DNA of 5,112 nucleotides from JAIQFR01 sp041494445 (lineage in GTDB: Bacteria > Acidobacteriota > Polarisedimenticolia > Polarisedimenticolales > JAIQFR01), in assembly GCA_041494445.1 (NCBI GenBank), contig JBGQAU010000131.1:1-5112 (forward strand). The letters are read 5' to 3'. The notes under the pieces were generated by a model. That model did no database searches and was not told the DNA's origin. It saw only the letters and a list, made by a program, of their open reading frames with translations. Position numbers and translations under genes: made by a program. Each line of letters opens with the position of its first letter. Positions within the stretch are counted from its first letter, which is position 1. This document shows positions 1-5,112 of this stretch, in pieces.

Positions 1-13
1 CGGGGGTGCATCC

Positions 14-541
14 GTGAGCGGCTGCGACGACATCCGGCCGCTCGTTCACGAGCGCCTCGACAGCGAGATTTCCGGGGATCGCGCCGCGGCGCTCGAGGCC
101 CACCTCGGCGCGTGCGGCGAGTGCCGCGCCATCGCCGAAGGGCTCGCGGCCGTCCGGGCCGGGCTGCGCGCCCTTCCCGAGCACCGCCTTCCCGCCGACG
201 CGCTGGAGGCGGTCCTCGACCGCACGGTGCGCGCGGGCCGGATGCAGGTCCTCCCGCGCCTCGCCGCCCTCTGGCCTGCGTGGGCCGGCGCCGCCGTCGT
301 CGTCGTCCTCGCGTCGCTGCTCCTGCGCTGGCCTCTCACGCCTAAGGCGCCCGTGGGACCTTCTCCCGCCGAGGTAGCGAGGGGCAGGGACGAGGTGCGC
401 CGGGTGCTCTTCCTGGCCTCCCGCGCCCTTCATCGCGCGGAGCGCGCGGCGAGCGAGAGGGTCCTCTCCGGGGAGGTCGCCCCGGCGCTCCGCCGCCTCC
501 CGATCCGATGGGCCCCGAGGCCCGAGCCGAGGAAATCATGA
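14..541 (+). CDS. Zinc-finger (zf-HC2) membrane anti-sigma factor
   Basis: Predicted 175-residue inner-membrane anti-sigma factor that would hold an ECF sigma factor inactive through its cytoplasmic N-terminal domain. Seen: a zinc-binding His-x3-Cys-x2-Cys motif (His30, Cys34, Cys37) with an early Cys4 as likely fourth ligand, the layout of the zf-HC2/ZAS family; one hydrophobic segment at about residues 87-106; then a short basic, Arg/Ala-rich C-terminal part of about 65 residues with no recognised sensor domain. The start is GTG, preceded by a G-rich stretch at bases 2-6. That GTG overlaps a TGA at 15-17 in another frame, which fits a GTGA overlap with an upstream gene, most likely the cognate sigma factor outside the window. 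The 3' end overlaps the next gene by ATGA. The signal sensed cannot be told from the sequence. Family call is fairly sure; the sigma partner is inferred. Confidence 0.85.
   Translation: MSGCDDIRPLVHERLDSEISGDRAAALEAHLGACGECRAIAEGLAAVRAGLRALPEHRLPADALEAVLDRTVRAGRMQVLPRLAALWPAWAGAAVVVVLASLLLRWPLTPKAPVGPSPAEVARGRDEVRRVLFLASRALHRAERAASERVLSGEVAPALRRLPIRWAPRPEPRKS
529..534 (+). promoter_or_regulatory. Ribosome binding site deciding the DUF4252 gene start
   Basis: GAGGAA lies a few bases before ATG 538, inside the last codons of the anti-sigma gene. It supports ATG 538 over the in-frame ATG at 508, which would put ten charged residues ahead of the signal peptide. With the ATGA overlap it indicates translational coupling. 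Confidence 0.65.
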
Positions 542-1173
542 TCAAGCGGTCCAGGGTCGCGGTCGCTCTCGCGCTGTTGTCGGTCGTCCTCGCCGCGCGC
601 CAGCCGGCAAGGGCCGCGGACCGGGAGGAGTCCCGCCTTCGCGGATTCGTTGACGGATCGGCGTTCCTGAGCCTCGAGGGAGAGGACTCCCAGATGGTCG
701 AGATCCATCTCGGACCCACGCTCCTGGGCGCGATCACCCGCGGCGCCAAGGACGACAAGGACGCGGCCTCGCTCCTCGGCGGGCTCCGATCGGTGTCGGC
801 GTACATCGTGGGCCTCGACAAGGATCCCGACCGGATCGCGAAGGCGACGAAGCTCTTCCGGGAAATAGAGGAGCGGCTCGTGCGCGACGGATGGGAGCGT
901 CTCGCCCGCATCCGGGACAAGGGCGACCGCGTGAACGTGTTCGTCCTCGGCGGCGACAGGACCGTGGACGGCCTCGTGGTGCTCGTCTTCGACCGGGAGG
1001 AGAAACAGGTGGTGTTCGCGAACCTCGCCGGGTCCCTCGATCTAGCGAAGCTTGACCGCCTGCACGAGTCCCTCGACATCCCGGGCCTCGACGAGCTGAG
1101 CGACAAGAGCCGGGAGGATCGGAAGAAGGAAAGCGAGCCGCACCGCGAGCGCCGCGAAGAGGACGCGCCATGA
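538..1173 (+). CDS. Secreted DUF4252 domain protein
   Basis: 211-residue exported protein of the DUF4252 family, whose function is not established; members often sit beside ECF sigma/anti-sigma pairs. Seen: an N-terminal signal peptide (basic MIKRSR, hydrophobic core to about residue 20, likely cleavage after ARA at 24-26); the domain over about residues 40-180, with the typical opening strand MVEIHLGPTLLGAI (53-66), a central strand around SVSAYIVG (85-92), a Gly-Trp helix (RDGWERL, 116-122), and paired C-terminal strands GLVVLVFDRE and QVVFANLAGSLD. A highly charged tail of about 25 residues (187-211) looks disordered. There is no lipobox Cys, so a soluble periplasmic or outer-surface location is more likely than a lipoprotein. 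ATG 538 is chosen because it follows GAGGAA, overlaps the previous stop as ATGA and begins at the signal peptide. Likely co-regulated with the anti-sigma factor. Confidence 0.8.
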   Translation: MIKRSRVAVALALLSVVLAARQPARAADREESRLRGFVDGSAFLSLEGEDSQMVEIHLGPTLLGAITRGAKDDKDAASLLGGLRSVSAYIVGLDKDPDRIAKATKLFREIEERLVRDGWERLARIRDKGDRVNVFVLGGDRTVDGLVVLVFDREEKQVVFANLAGSLDLAKLDRLHESLDIPGLDELSDKSREDRKKESEPHRERREEDAP

Positions 1174-1245
1174 CCTCCCGGCGCGCGGTCCCGGTCGCGT
1201 CCCGCTGAGAGGCGCAGCAGGAGGCGCGCCGCCGGCATCGATTCG

Positions 1246-1254
1246 TGCTAGAAC
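1246..1254 (+). promoter_or_regulatory. Candidate extended -10 promoter for the ComEA-like gene
   Basis: TGCTAGAAC sits in the 138-base gap before the ComEA-like gene. It reads as an extended -10 (TG-n-TAGAAC) and is one of the few AT-richer patches nearby. No convincing -35 is found about 17 bases upstream, where the sequence is all G and C. It would give a leader of about 50 bases. Inference from motif only. Confidence 0.3.
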
Positions 1255-1263
1255 CTATCGTAG

Positions 1264-1279
1264 CCCGCTCGACCGCGGG
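1264..1279 (+). other. Small GC hairpin in the leader of the ComEA-like gene
   Basis: CCCGC (1264-1268) and GCGGG (1275-1279) form a five-pair stem with a six-base loop TCGACC, just downstream of the candidate -10. It has no T tract, so it is not a standard terminator. In such GC-rich DNA it may be chance. Confidence 0.2.
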
Positions 1280-1298
1280 ACGGAGAGGTACACCCTTC

Positions 1299-1305
1299 AA
1301 GGAGG
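1299..1305 (+). promoter_or_regulatory. Strong Shine-Dalgarno for the ComEA-like gene
   Basis: AAGGAGG lies six bases before ATG 1312, close to the ideal anti-16S sequence and spacing. It is the best ribosome binding site in the window, suggests efficient translation, and fixes the start of the gene. Confidence 0.85.
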
Positions 1306-1311
1306 CCCGCG

Positions 1312-1686
1312 ATGAGGAGATCGACCGGAGCGCGCTGGATCGTCGTGCTCGCTTTCGCCGTCCTGACGGTGGCCCTTCTCGGTTCCATCCGGGCCACGGA
1401 GACGAAAGTCCCCGCCGGCGAAACCCACACCTCGGCCACCTTGACGAAATCCCCCACGCCACCGAAGTTCGCGAAGGTCGAGCTCATGGATCTGAACACC
1501 GCCACGAAGGAGCTGCTGATGCTCCTGCCGGGCATCGGCGACGCGTACGCCCAGAAGATCATCGACGGGCGGCCTTACCAGGCGAAGAACGAACTGACGA
1601 AGCGCAAGATCCTGCCTGAGGGCGTTTACGGGAAGATCGCGAGGCGCGTGATCGCGAAGCAAGTCGCCACCCAGAAGAAGAAGTAG
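1312..1686 (+). CDS. Exported ComEA-like helix-hairpin-helix protein
   Basis: 124-residue small protein with one helix-hairpin-helix domain of the ComEA type, a fold that binds the DNA backbone without sequence preference. Seen: a basic N-terminus and a hydrophobic segment at about residues 9-26 (signal peptide or membrane anchor); a Thr/Pro/Lys-rich linker (about 27-55); then the domain at about 58-116 with DLNTA (60-64), the hairpin core LPGIGDAYAQKII (72-84) and a second hairpin around ELTKRKILP (94-102). It ends in a Lys-rich tail (QKKK). ComEA proteins bind incoming DNA in the periplasm during natural transformation, but short solitary homologues are common in bacteria not shown to be competent, and no other competence gene is present here. 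It probably has its own promoter. Its last 61 bases overlap the convergent gene on the other strand. Domain call is firm; role in DNA uptake is inferred. Confidence 0.85.
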   Translation: MRRSTGARWIVVLAFAVLTVALLGSIRATETKVPAGETHTSATLTKSPTPPKFAKVELMDLNTATKELLMLLPGIGDAYAQKIIDGRPYQAKNELTKRKILPEGVYGKIARRVIAKQVATQKKK

Positions 1687-2723
1687 GGGCCCGCTTCCTT
1701 GTCGTGTCGCGGCCATCCCGCGGCGCCTCCGCCGTAGGCGTGTTGGTAATGGTGCACGGCGCAGCCGAGGAAGTTCGGCTGCTCTCGGGCCGCTTCTGAA
1801 AGCTGCCGCGCGAGATCGAGGAGCCCCATCTCGCCTTCCTCGTAGAGCGTCTCTCCCGGCAGGAGGGATACGCCTCGCGGGTCCGGCGGCGACGTCTCGA
1901 AGAGCGATTCGGCGGGGCCGTAGCGGACCTCGTCCGCGATGTCGTCCCACGCATGGCCGGCGCTGTCCCGATTCGACCCGTCCATGTAGTTCATCAGCGT
2001 GACGAAATCCACACGGTCCTGCACGTGGTGGATGAACGCCTTGTCCTCGCTTCCATGACGCAGCCGGTAGCTTTCCTCGCCGTCGTCACGGTCCAGCCAG
2101 GTCGGCAGCGTCACCGCCAGCGCGTGGCGTGGATGCGCGCCGTCGAGGCACTCGCGGACGCGGTCGAGCAGCCCCAGGTACTCCCGCGCCAGCCCCTGGT
2201 TTCGTCGATCGCGCCGCAGCCCGCCGCGCCCGGACCGCCACACGGGGCGGTAGCGGAAAAGGAAGTCGCGGCTGCGCGCCCCATGGGGCTCGATGTCGAG
2301 CTGCACGCCGGCGAAGCGCGCCTCGCCGCCCCGCGCGTCGAATTCGAGGATCTCCCGCACCCACGCGAGGACCGCCTCGTGGTCGCACCGCCGATGGAGA
2401 CGGAACGGCCGGATCCAGGCATCCTGGATCGCACCCACCGGCACAGCGTACACGTCGATTCCGCGGGCCCTCGCCTCGGCCAGGAACGAACGGAGCGACG
2501 ATTCGTTCCACGCCGAGGGATCGGCAAGGAAGTAGAGGCGTCGGACGTCCAGCGGGCCGTCCCGGCAGACTCGGAGCACGCGCTCCTGCGCCGTCGCGTC
2601 CGACACGCCTCCGTCGGGGCGGCCGTTCGTCATCCCGACCGCCTCGTCCCACACGTACATGCCGCTGCCGGCGAAAGCAGGGCTCGCGGCGAGCAGGAGC
2701 GCGACGGGAAGGCGTCCCCGCAC
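1626..2723 (-). CDS. Secreted TIM-barrel, GH18-like protein of unknown specificity
   Basis: 365-residue exported protein resembling the glycoside hydrolase (TIM-barrel) superfamily; substrate unknown. Seen: a short signal peptide (about residues 1-18, cleavage likely after AFA); early strand RRLYFLAD (61-68); strand GIDVYAVPVG (88-97); FAGVQLDIEP (137-146), where Asp143 and Glu145 recall the DxxDxDxE active-site strand of GH18 chitinases; LAVTLPTWLD (202-211); DFVTLMNYMDG (239-249), like the M-x-Y-D strand of GH18; and FLGCAVHHYQHAY (318-330) as a likely last strand. Start is GTG 2723, chosen for the signal peptide directly after it; its ribosome binding site is weak. It lies 12 bases after the phosphofructokinase stop and in the same frame, so co-transcription is likely. 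Odd: the C-terminal 19 residues are hydrophobic (ending ITRLAIFP) and are encoded wholly antisense to the ComEA-like gene. Hydrolase activity is inferred, not shown. Confidence 0.7.
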   Translation of the reverse strand: MRGRLPVALLLAASPAFAGSGMYVWDEAVGMTNGRPDGGVSDATAQERVLRVCRDGPLDVRRLYFLADPSAWNESSLRSFLAEARARGIDVYAVPVGAIQDAWIRPFRLHRRCDHEAVLAWVREILEFDARGGEARFAGVQLDIEPHGARSRDFLFRYRPVWRSGRGGLRRDRRNQGLAREYLGLLDRVRECLDGAHPRHALAVTLPTWLDRDDGEESYRLRHGSEDKAFIHHVQDRVDFVTLMNYMDGSNRDSAGHAWDDIADEVRYGPAESLFETSPPDPRGVSLLPGETLYEEGEMGLLDLARQLSEAAREQPNFLGCAVHHYQHAYGGGAAGWPRHDKEAGPYFFFWVATCFAITRLAIFP

Positions 2724-2735
2724 GACGCGCAGGTC

Positions 2736-3935
2736 TCAGCGGTCGCCGAAACAGGTCCCGACGAGGCGCGCGGCGTTGATCCACGCGTGGTCCGGGGGGA
2801 CGAGCTTCCGCTCCCGCGCCACCTTCTCGAGCGGGACGGGCTCGCAACGCCCACCGCGGACCGCGACCATCACGTTGTAGACCCCAGCGGCCAGCAGCTC
2901 CGCGGCCTTCGTTCCCAGCCGAGTGCACAGGAAGCGGTCGGCCGCCGTGGGCGTCCCGCCGCGCTGGACGTGCCCCAACGACGTGACACGCGCCTCGGTC
3001 CCCGTGACCCGCTGGAGCTGGCGCGCGAGCCGGCTCGCCATCGGCTCCGTGACCATGGTCGGCCCTTCCAGGTCGCCGCCTTCCGGGTCGTCGGGCGCCT
3101 CGTCGCCCTCCGCCGCCTCGCCGCGGCCGGCCGTCTTGCGGGCCGGCTTGGCGGGCCTCTTCCGCTTCCCCCCGACCTTCTCGCCGCGCCCCGACTCGGC
3201 CGCCGCTTCCTGCCGGGTCCGTGCCCCTTCGGCCACGACGATGATCGAGAAGCGCTTTCCGCCCCGACGCCGCGCCTTGAGGTGCTCGGCGACCACTTCG
3301 AGGTCGAAAGGGATCTCGGGAATGAGAATCACGTCCGCCCCGCCCGCGGTCCCCGCGCCCAGCGCGAGCCAGCCGGCGTTGTGACCCATCACCTCGCAAA
3401 CGATCAACCGGTTGTGGCTCGTCGCGGTCGAGTGCAGGCGGTCGATCGCCTCGGTCGCGATCGCCATCGCCGTGTCGAAGCCGAACGAGACGTCCGTCTC
3501 CGCGACGTCGTTGTCGATGGTCTTGGGCAGCGTCAGCACGTTCATGCCGACGGCCTCGTGGAGGTGCAGCGCGTTCTTCTGGGTCCCGCGCCCCCCGAGG
3601 CAGACGAGGACGTCGATCCCGAGCCGCTTCGCGTTCGCGGCGACGGTCTCGGTCATGTCCATGACCTTGCCGCCCATGGGCATCCGGTGCGGCTTGTCCC
3701 GGCTCGTACCGAGGATCGTCCCGCCGAGGGTCAGGATGCCGCTCACCGACCGCGAGTCCAGCGGGCGCGTCCGGTTCTCGACGAGCCCCCGGAACCCGTC
3801 GAGGATCCCGATCACCTCGATGCCGTAGTGGTCGAGTGCGGGCTTCGCCACGGCGCGGATCGCGGCGTTCAGGCCGGGGCAGTCCCCGCCGGATGTGAGA
3901 ATCCCGATGCAGTGGGTCCGCGGCTTCCTGCTCAC
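2736..3935 (-). CDS. pfkA: 6-phosphofructokinase, ATP-type, with altered GGDG motif and charged insert
   Basis: 399-residue cytosolic enzyme of the PfkA family, which phosphorylates fructose 6-phosphate to the 1,6-bisphosphate in glycolysis. Seen: GILTSGGDCPGLNA (11-24), DGFRGL (46-51), LGTSR (75-79), PKTIDND (137-143, catalytic Asp141), SHNR (173-176), VMGHNAGW (182-189), VVAEGA (233-238), TEARVTSLGHVQRGGTP (313-329) and a closing FGDR. Gly117 in the nucleotide motif points to ATP rather than diphosphate as donor, while Lys138 in PKTIDND is the variant shared by diphosphate and long-type ATP enzymes. Two oddities: the motif reads Gly-Gly-Arg-Gly-Thr, with Arg116 where Asp normally helps bind magnesium, and residues about 241-292 form a Lys/Arg/Ala-rich then acidic insert. 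Start is GTG 3935, six bases after AGGAGG; the open frame further upstream is a shadow of the neighbour. Whether it is active is uncertain because of Arg116. Confidence 0.92.
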   Translation of the reverse strand: MSRKPRTHCIGILTSGGDCPGLNAAIRAVAKPALDHYGIEVIGILDGFRGLVENRTRPLDSRSVSGILTLGGTILGTSRDKPHRMPMGGKVMDMTETVAANAKRLGIDVLVCLGGRGTQKNALHLHEAVGMNVLTLPKTIDNDVAETDVSFGFDTAMAIATEAIDRLHSTATSHNRLIVCEVMGHNAGWLALGAGTAGGADVILIPEIPFDLEVVAEHLKARRRGGKRFSIIVVAEGARTRQEAAAESGRGEKVGGKRKRPAKPARKTAGRGEAAEGDEAPDDPEGGDLEGPTMVTEPMASRLARQLQRVTGTEARVTSLGHVQRGGTPTAADRFLCTRLGTKAAELLAAGVYNVMVAVRGGRCEPVPLEKVARERKLVPPDHAWINAARLVGTCFGDR

Positions 3936-3941
3936 ATGTCC

Positions 3942-3947
3942 CCTCCT
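3942..3947 (-). promoter_or_regulatory. Shine-Dalgarno setting the phosphofructokinase start
   Basis: On the minus strand, AGGAGG (within GAGAGGAGGGG) is six bases from GTG 3935. It settles the start even though the frame stays open for over 1 kb upstream. An ATG at 3937-3935 lies in another frame and is followed at once by TGA. Confidence 0.75.
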
Positions 3948-3960
3948 CTCGGCCGCGGAC

Positions 3961-3966
3961 ATTGTA
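3961..3966 (-). promoter_or_regulatory. Candidate -10 box for the phosphofructokinase gene
   Basis: On the minus strand, TACAAT lies in the 65-base gap between the membrane protein and the phosphofructokinase gene and differs from the consensus TATAAT at one base. It stands out in very GC-rich surroundings and would give a leader of about 20 bases. The -35 region (around 3984-3990, TCGAGG) is poor. Motif-based inference. Confidence 0.4.
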
Positions 3967-4000
3967 CCCGGGGCGACCGGGGCCCTCGACCCCGCGGGTC

Positions 4001-5112
4001 TCATCGCCTCCGCCGGCGCGCAAGCGCAAGGAAGACGCCGGCGATGCCGAGCGGCGCGGCGAGCCCCGAGACGAGCAGTCCGGCGATCCGCGCGGGAGTC
4101 CTGAGACCGTAGGTCAGCGCGATCCGGTGCTCGCCCGGCGGCACGGCCACCACCATGAATCCCCCCGCGTCCTCGGGAGGGCTTGTCCCCCTCCCGTCCA
4201 CGCTGGCCCGCCACCCGGGGAACGCCTGTTCCAGCACGACGAGCCGGCCCCCGCCCTCCGGCGCCTCGACGCGCGCCTCGATACGGCCCGGCCGTCGCGA
4301 GTAACTTCCAGGGTCGAGAGGAACGGGCGGGCGACCGGCGCTTTCCAGCGCGGCGTAGGGGCGGGCGGCGAGCCGTGATGGCTCCCTCCTGCGCTCGCCG
4401 ACGCTCGTGTGGCGCCTTTCGGCGGCTGCGGGCAGCCACCACCATGCGGTGAGCGCCGCGGCGAGCGTCCCGGCGCGCCGGCCTCGCGACGCCTCCGGCC
4501 GCCCGGCGGACGACGCCTCGAGCGCCAGCGCCGGAGCGAGCGAGACCGCGAGGGTGAAGAGCGAAAGCAGGTGGGTCAGGACGAGCCCGGCGGCCGAGAC
4601 CGCGAGGATCGCGGCGTGCCGGAGCCGCGGCTCGCGGGCAGTCCTGAGCGCCGCAGCCGCCGCGAGCGGCAGGAACAGGAACGCGTTCGCCTCTCCGAGC
4701 GCCCCGCGATAATCGAACACCGCGAGCCTCCATGGCGCGAACGCTCCGGCAATCGCCCCGACCAACGATCCCCGCCGGCCCGCCCCGAGGAGGCGCGCCG
4801 CGGCGAGGAAGGAGAGGGCCGAGAGAACATGCCCCAGGAACAGCTCCAGCTTGAGCGCCCCTATCGGCGCGAGTCCGGCCAGGATCCCCGGCAGAGCCAG
4901 CAGGAAGTTCAGCGGCCCGTAGAACTGGAAGAGCGGCATCCCGGCGCCGAGGTACGGGATCCAAAGGGGGTACCAGGATCCGACCCCGATCGAGCGACCG
5001 TAGGCCCAGATCCCCCAGAGGTGGTCGAGATCGTGGATGCGCGGCATCCCCGCGCGCGCCAGCACGTGACCCGACGCCGCGCCCACGGCGGCCGCCGCGG
5101 CGAACGCCGCGA
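4001..5112 (-). CDS. Multi-spanning membrane protein, GT-C/YfhO-like (5' end outside window)
   Basis: Partial gene: the frame stays open to the window edge, and the codons before the GTG at 5086 encode an Ala-rich hydrophobic run typical of a first membrane helix, so the true start lies beyond 5112. Residues are counted from GTG 5086. Seen: HDLDHLWGIWAY (18-29) and SWYPLWIPYLGAGMPLFQFYGPL (37-59 region), a pattern of large bacterial membrane proteins related to GT-C glycosyltransferases; further hydrophobic segments at about 60-75, 82-100, 107-119, 132-147, 158-190 and 204-220; then a non-membrane C-terminal domain with VVLEQAFPGWRASVDG (283-298) and VPPGEHRIALTY (315-326), the beta-sandwich-like ending seen in YfhO-type proteins; and a last helix (333-356) before a run of Arg. 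Likely roles are glycosyl transfer to surface or lipid-linked acceptors, unproven. At about 370 residues it is much shorter than usual relatives, with the loss in the middle. Confidence 0.65.
   Translation of the reverse strand, partial: AAFAAAAAVGAASGHVLARAGMPRIHDLDHLWGIWAYGRSIGVGSWYPLWIPYLGAGMPLFQFYGPLNFLLALPGILAGLAPIGALKLELFLGHVLSALSFLAAARLLGAGRRGSLVGAIAGAFAPWRLAVFDYRGALGEANAFLFLPLAAAAALRTAREPRLRHAAILAVSAAGLVLTHLLSLFTLAVSLAPALALEASSAGRPEASRGRRAGTLAAALTAWWWLPAAAERRHTSVGERRREPSRLAARPYAALESAGRPPVPLDPGSYSRRPGRIEARVEAPEGGGRLVVLEQAFPGWRASVDGRGTSPPEDAGGFMVVAVPPGEHRIALTYGLRTPARIAGLLVSGLAAPLGIAGVFLALARRRRR

Noticed and set aside
1222..1236. GGCGCGCC palindrome in the gap before the ComEA-like gene as an operator
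   Set aside because: A single short GC palindrome with no second copy or spacing pattern; expected by chance at this base composition.
342..1462. Minus-strand open frames opposite the anti-sigma and DUF4252 genes
   Set aside because: Both are Ser/Arg-rich antisense shadows without domains, opposite well-supported genes.
1708..1722. Hairpin CGCGG-CCATC-CCGCG shortly after the ComEA-like stop as a terminator
   Set aside because: The stem is only five pairs, no T tract follows, and it lies inside the coding sequence of the convergent gene.
3988..4000. GACCC/GGGTC hairpin after the membrane protein gene as a terminator
   Set aside because: Short stem with a three-base loop and no T tract; such pairings are common by chance in this GC-rich DNA.
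2086..4029. 647-codon open frame on the minus strand in a second frame
   Set aside because: It is a frame-shifted reading of the phosphofructokinase and GH-like genes, dominated by Arg, Gly and Pro, with no family signature.
1953..4112. 719-codon open frame on the plus strand
   Set aside because: It lies antisense to the phosphofructokinase and GH-like genes, is rich in Arg, His, Val and Pro with no recognisable domain, and is explained by GC-rich codon use on the other strand.
3936..4964. Long in-frame upstream extension of the phosphofructokinase
   Set aside because: The extension is an off-frame, Arg/Ala-rich reading of the membrane protein gene. The strong ribosome binding site and the family N-terminus place the start at 3935.

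Overview
The window comes from a very GC-rich bacterial chromosome. It is densely coded and third codon positions are nearly all G or C. Gene content (anti-sigma factor plus DUF4252 protein, stand-alone helix-hairpin-helix protein, ATP-type phosphofructokinase, GT-C-like membrane protein) suits an environmental Gram-negative-type lineage such as Acidobacteriota or a related metagenomic phylum. That placement is an inference from general resemblance. No rRNA, tRNA, CRISPR array, insertion sequence or long repeat was seen, and no stretch over 300 bases lacks a gene.

Layout: six genes in two convergent blocks. The plus-strand block holds a zinc-finger anti-sigma factor (14-541), a secreted DUF4252 protein (538-1173) coupled to it by an ATGA overlap, a 138-base gap with a candidate promoter and a very good ribosome binding site, then a short exported ComEA-like protein (1312-1686). 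The minus-strand block, read from right to left, holds a 5'-truncated multi-spanning membrane protein with a YfhO-like C-terminal region (5112-4001), a 65-base gap with a candidate promoter and strong ribosome binding site, a 6-phosphofructokinase (3935-2736), and 12 bases later a secreted TIM-barrel, GH18-like protein of unknown specificity (2723-1626). The two blocks collide tail to tail, and the last 61 bases of the ComEA-like gene and the GH-like gene overlap antisense.

How the genes may work together: the first two are probably the tail of an ECF sigma / anti-sigma / effector operon whose sigma gene lies just left of the window. The phosphofructokinase and GH-like gene are probably co-transcribed, but no shared pathway is evident. 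The membrane protein may belong to a surface-glycan or glycosyl-transfer function.

No clearly new multi-gene system is visible. The most notable points are an Arg in place of the usual Asp in the Gly-Gly-Asp-Gly motif of the phosphofructokinase, a roughly 50-residue charged insert in the same enzyme, the antisense overlap that gives the GH-like protein a hydrophobic tail, and the unusually short middle of the membrane protein.
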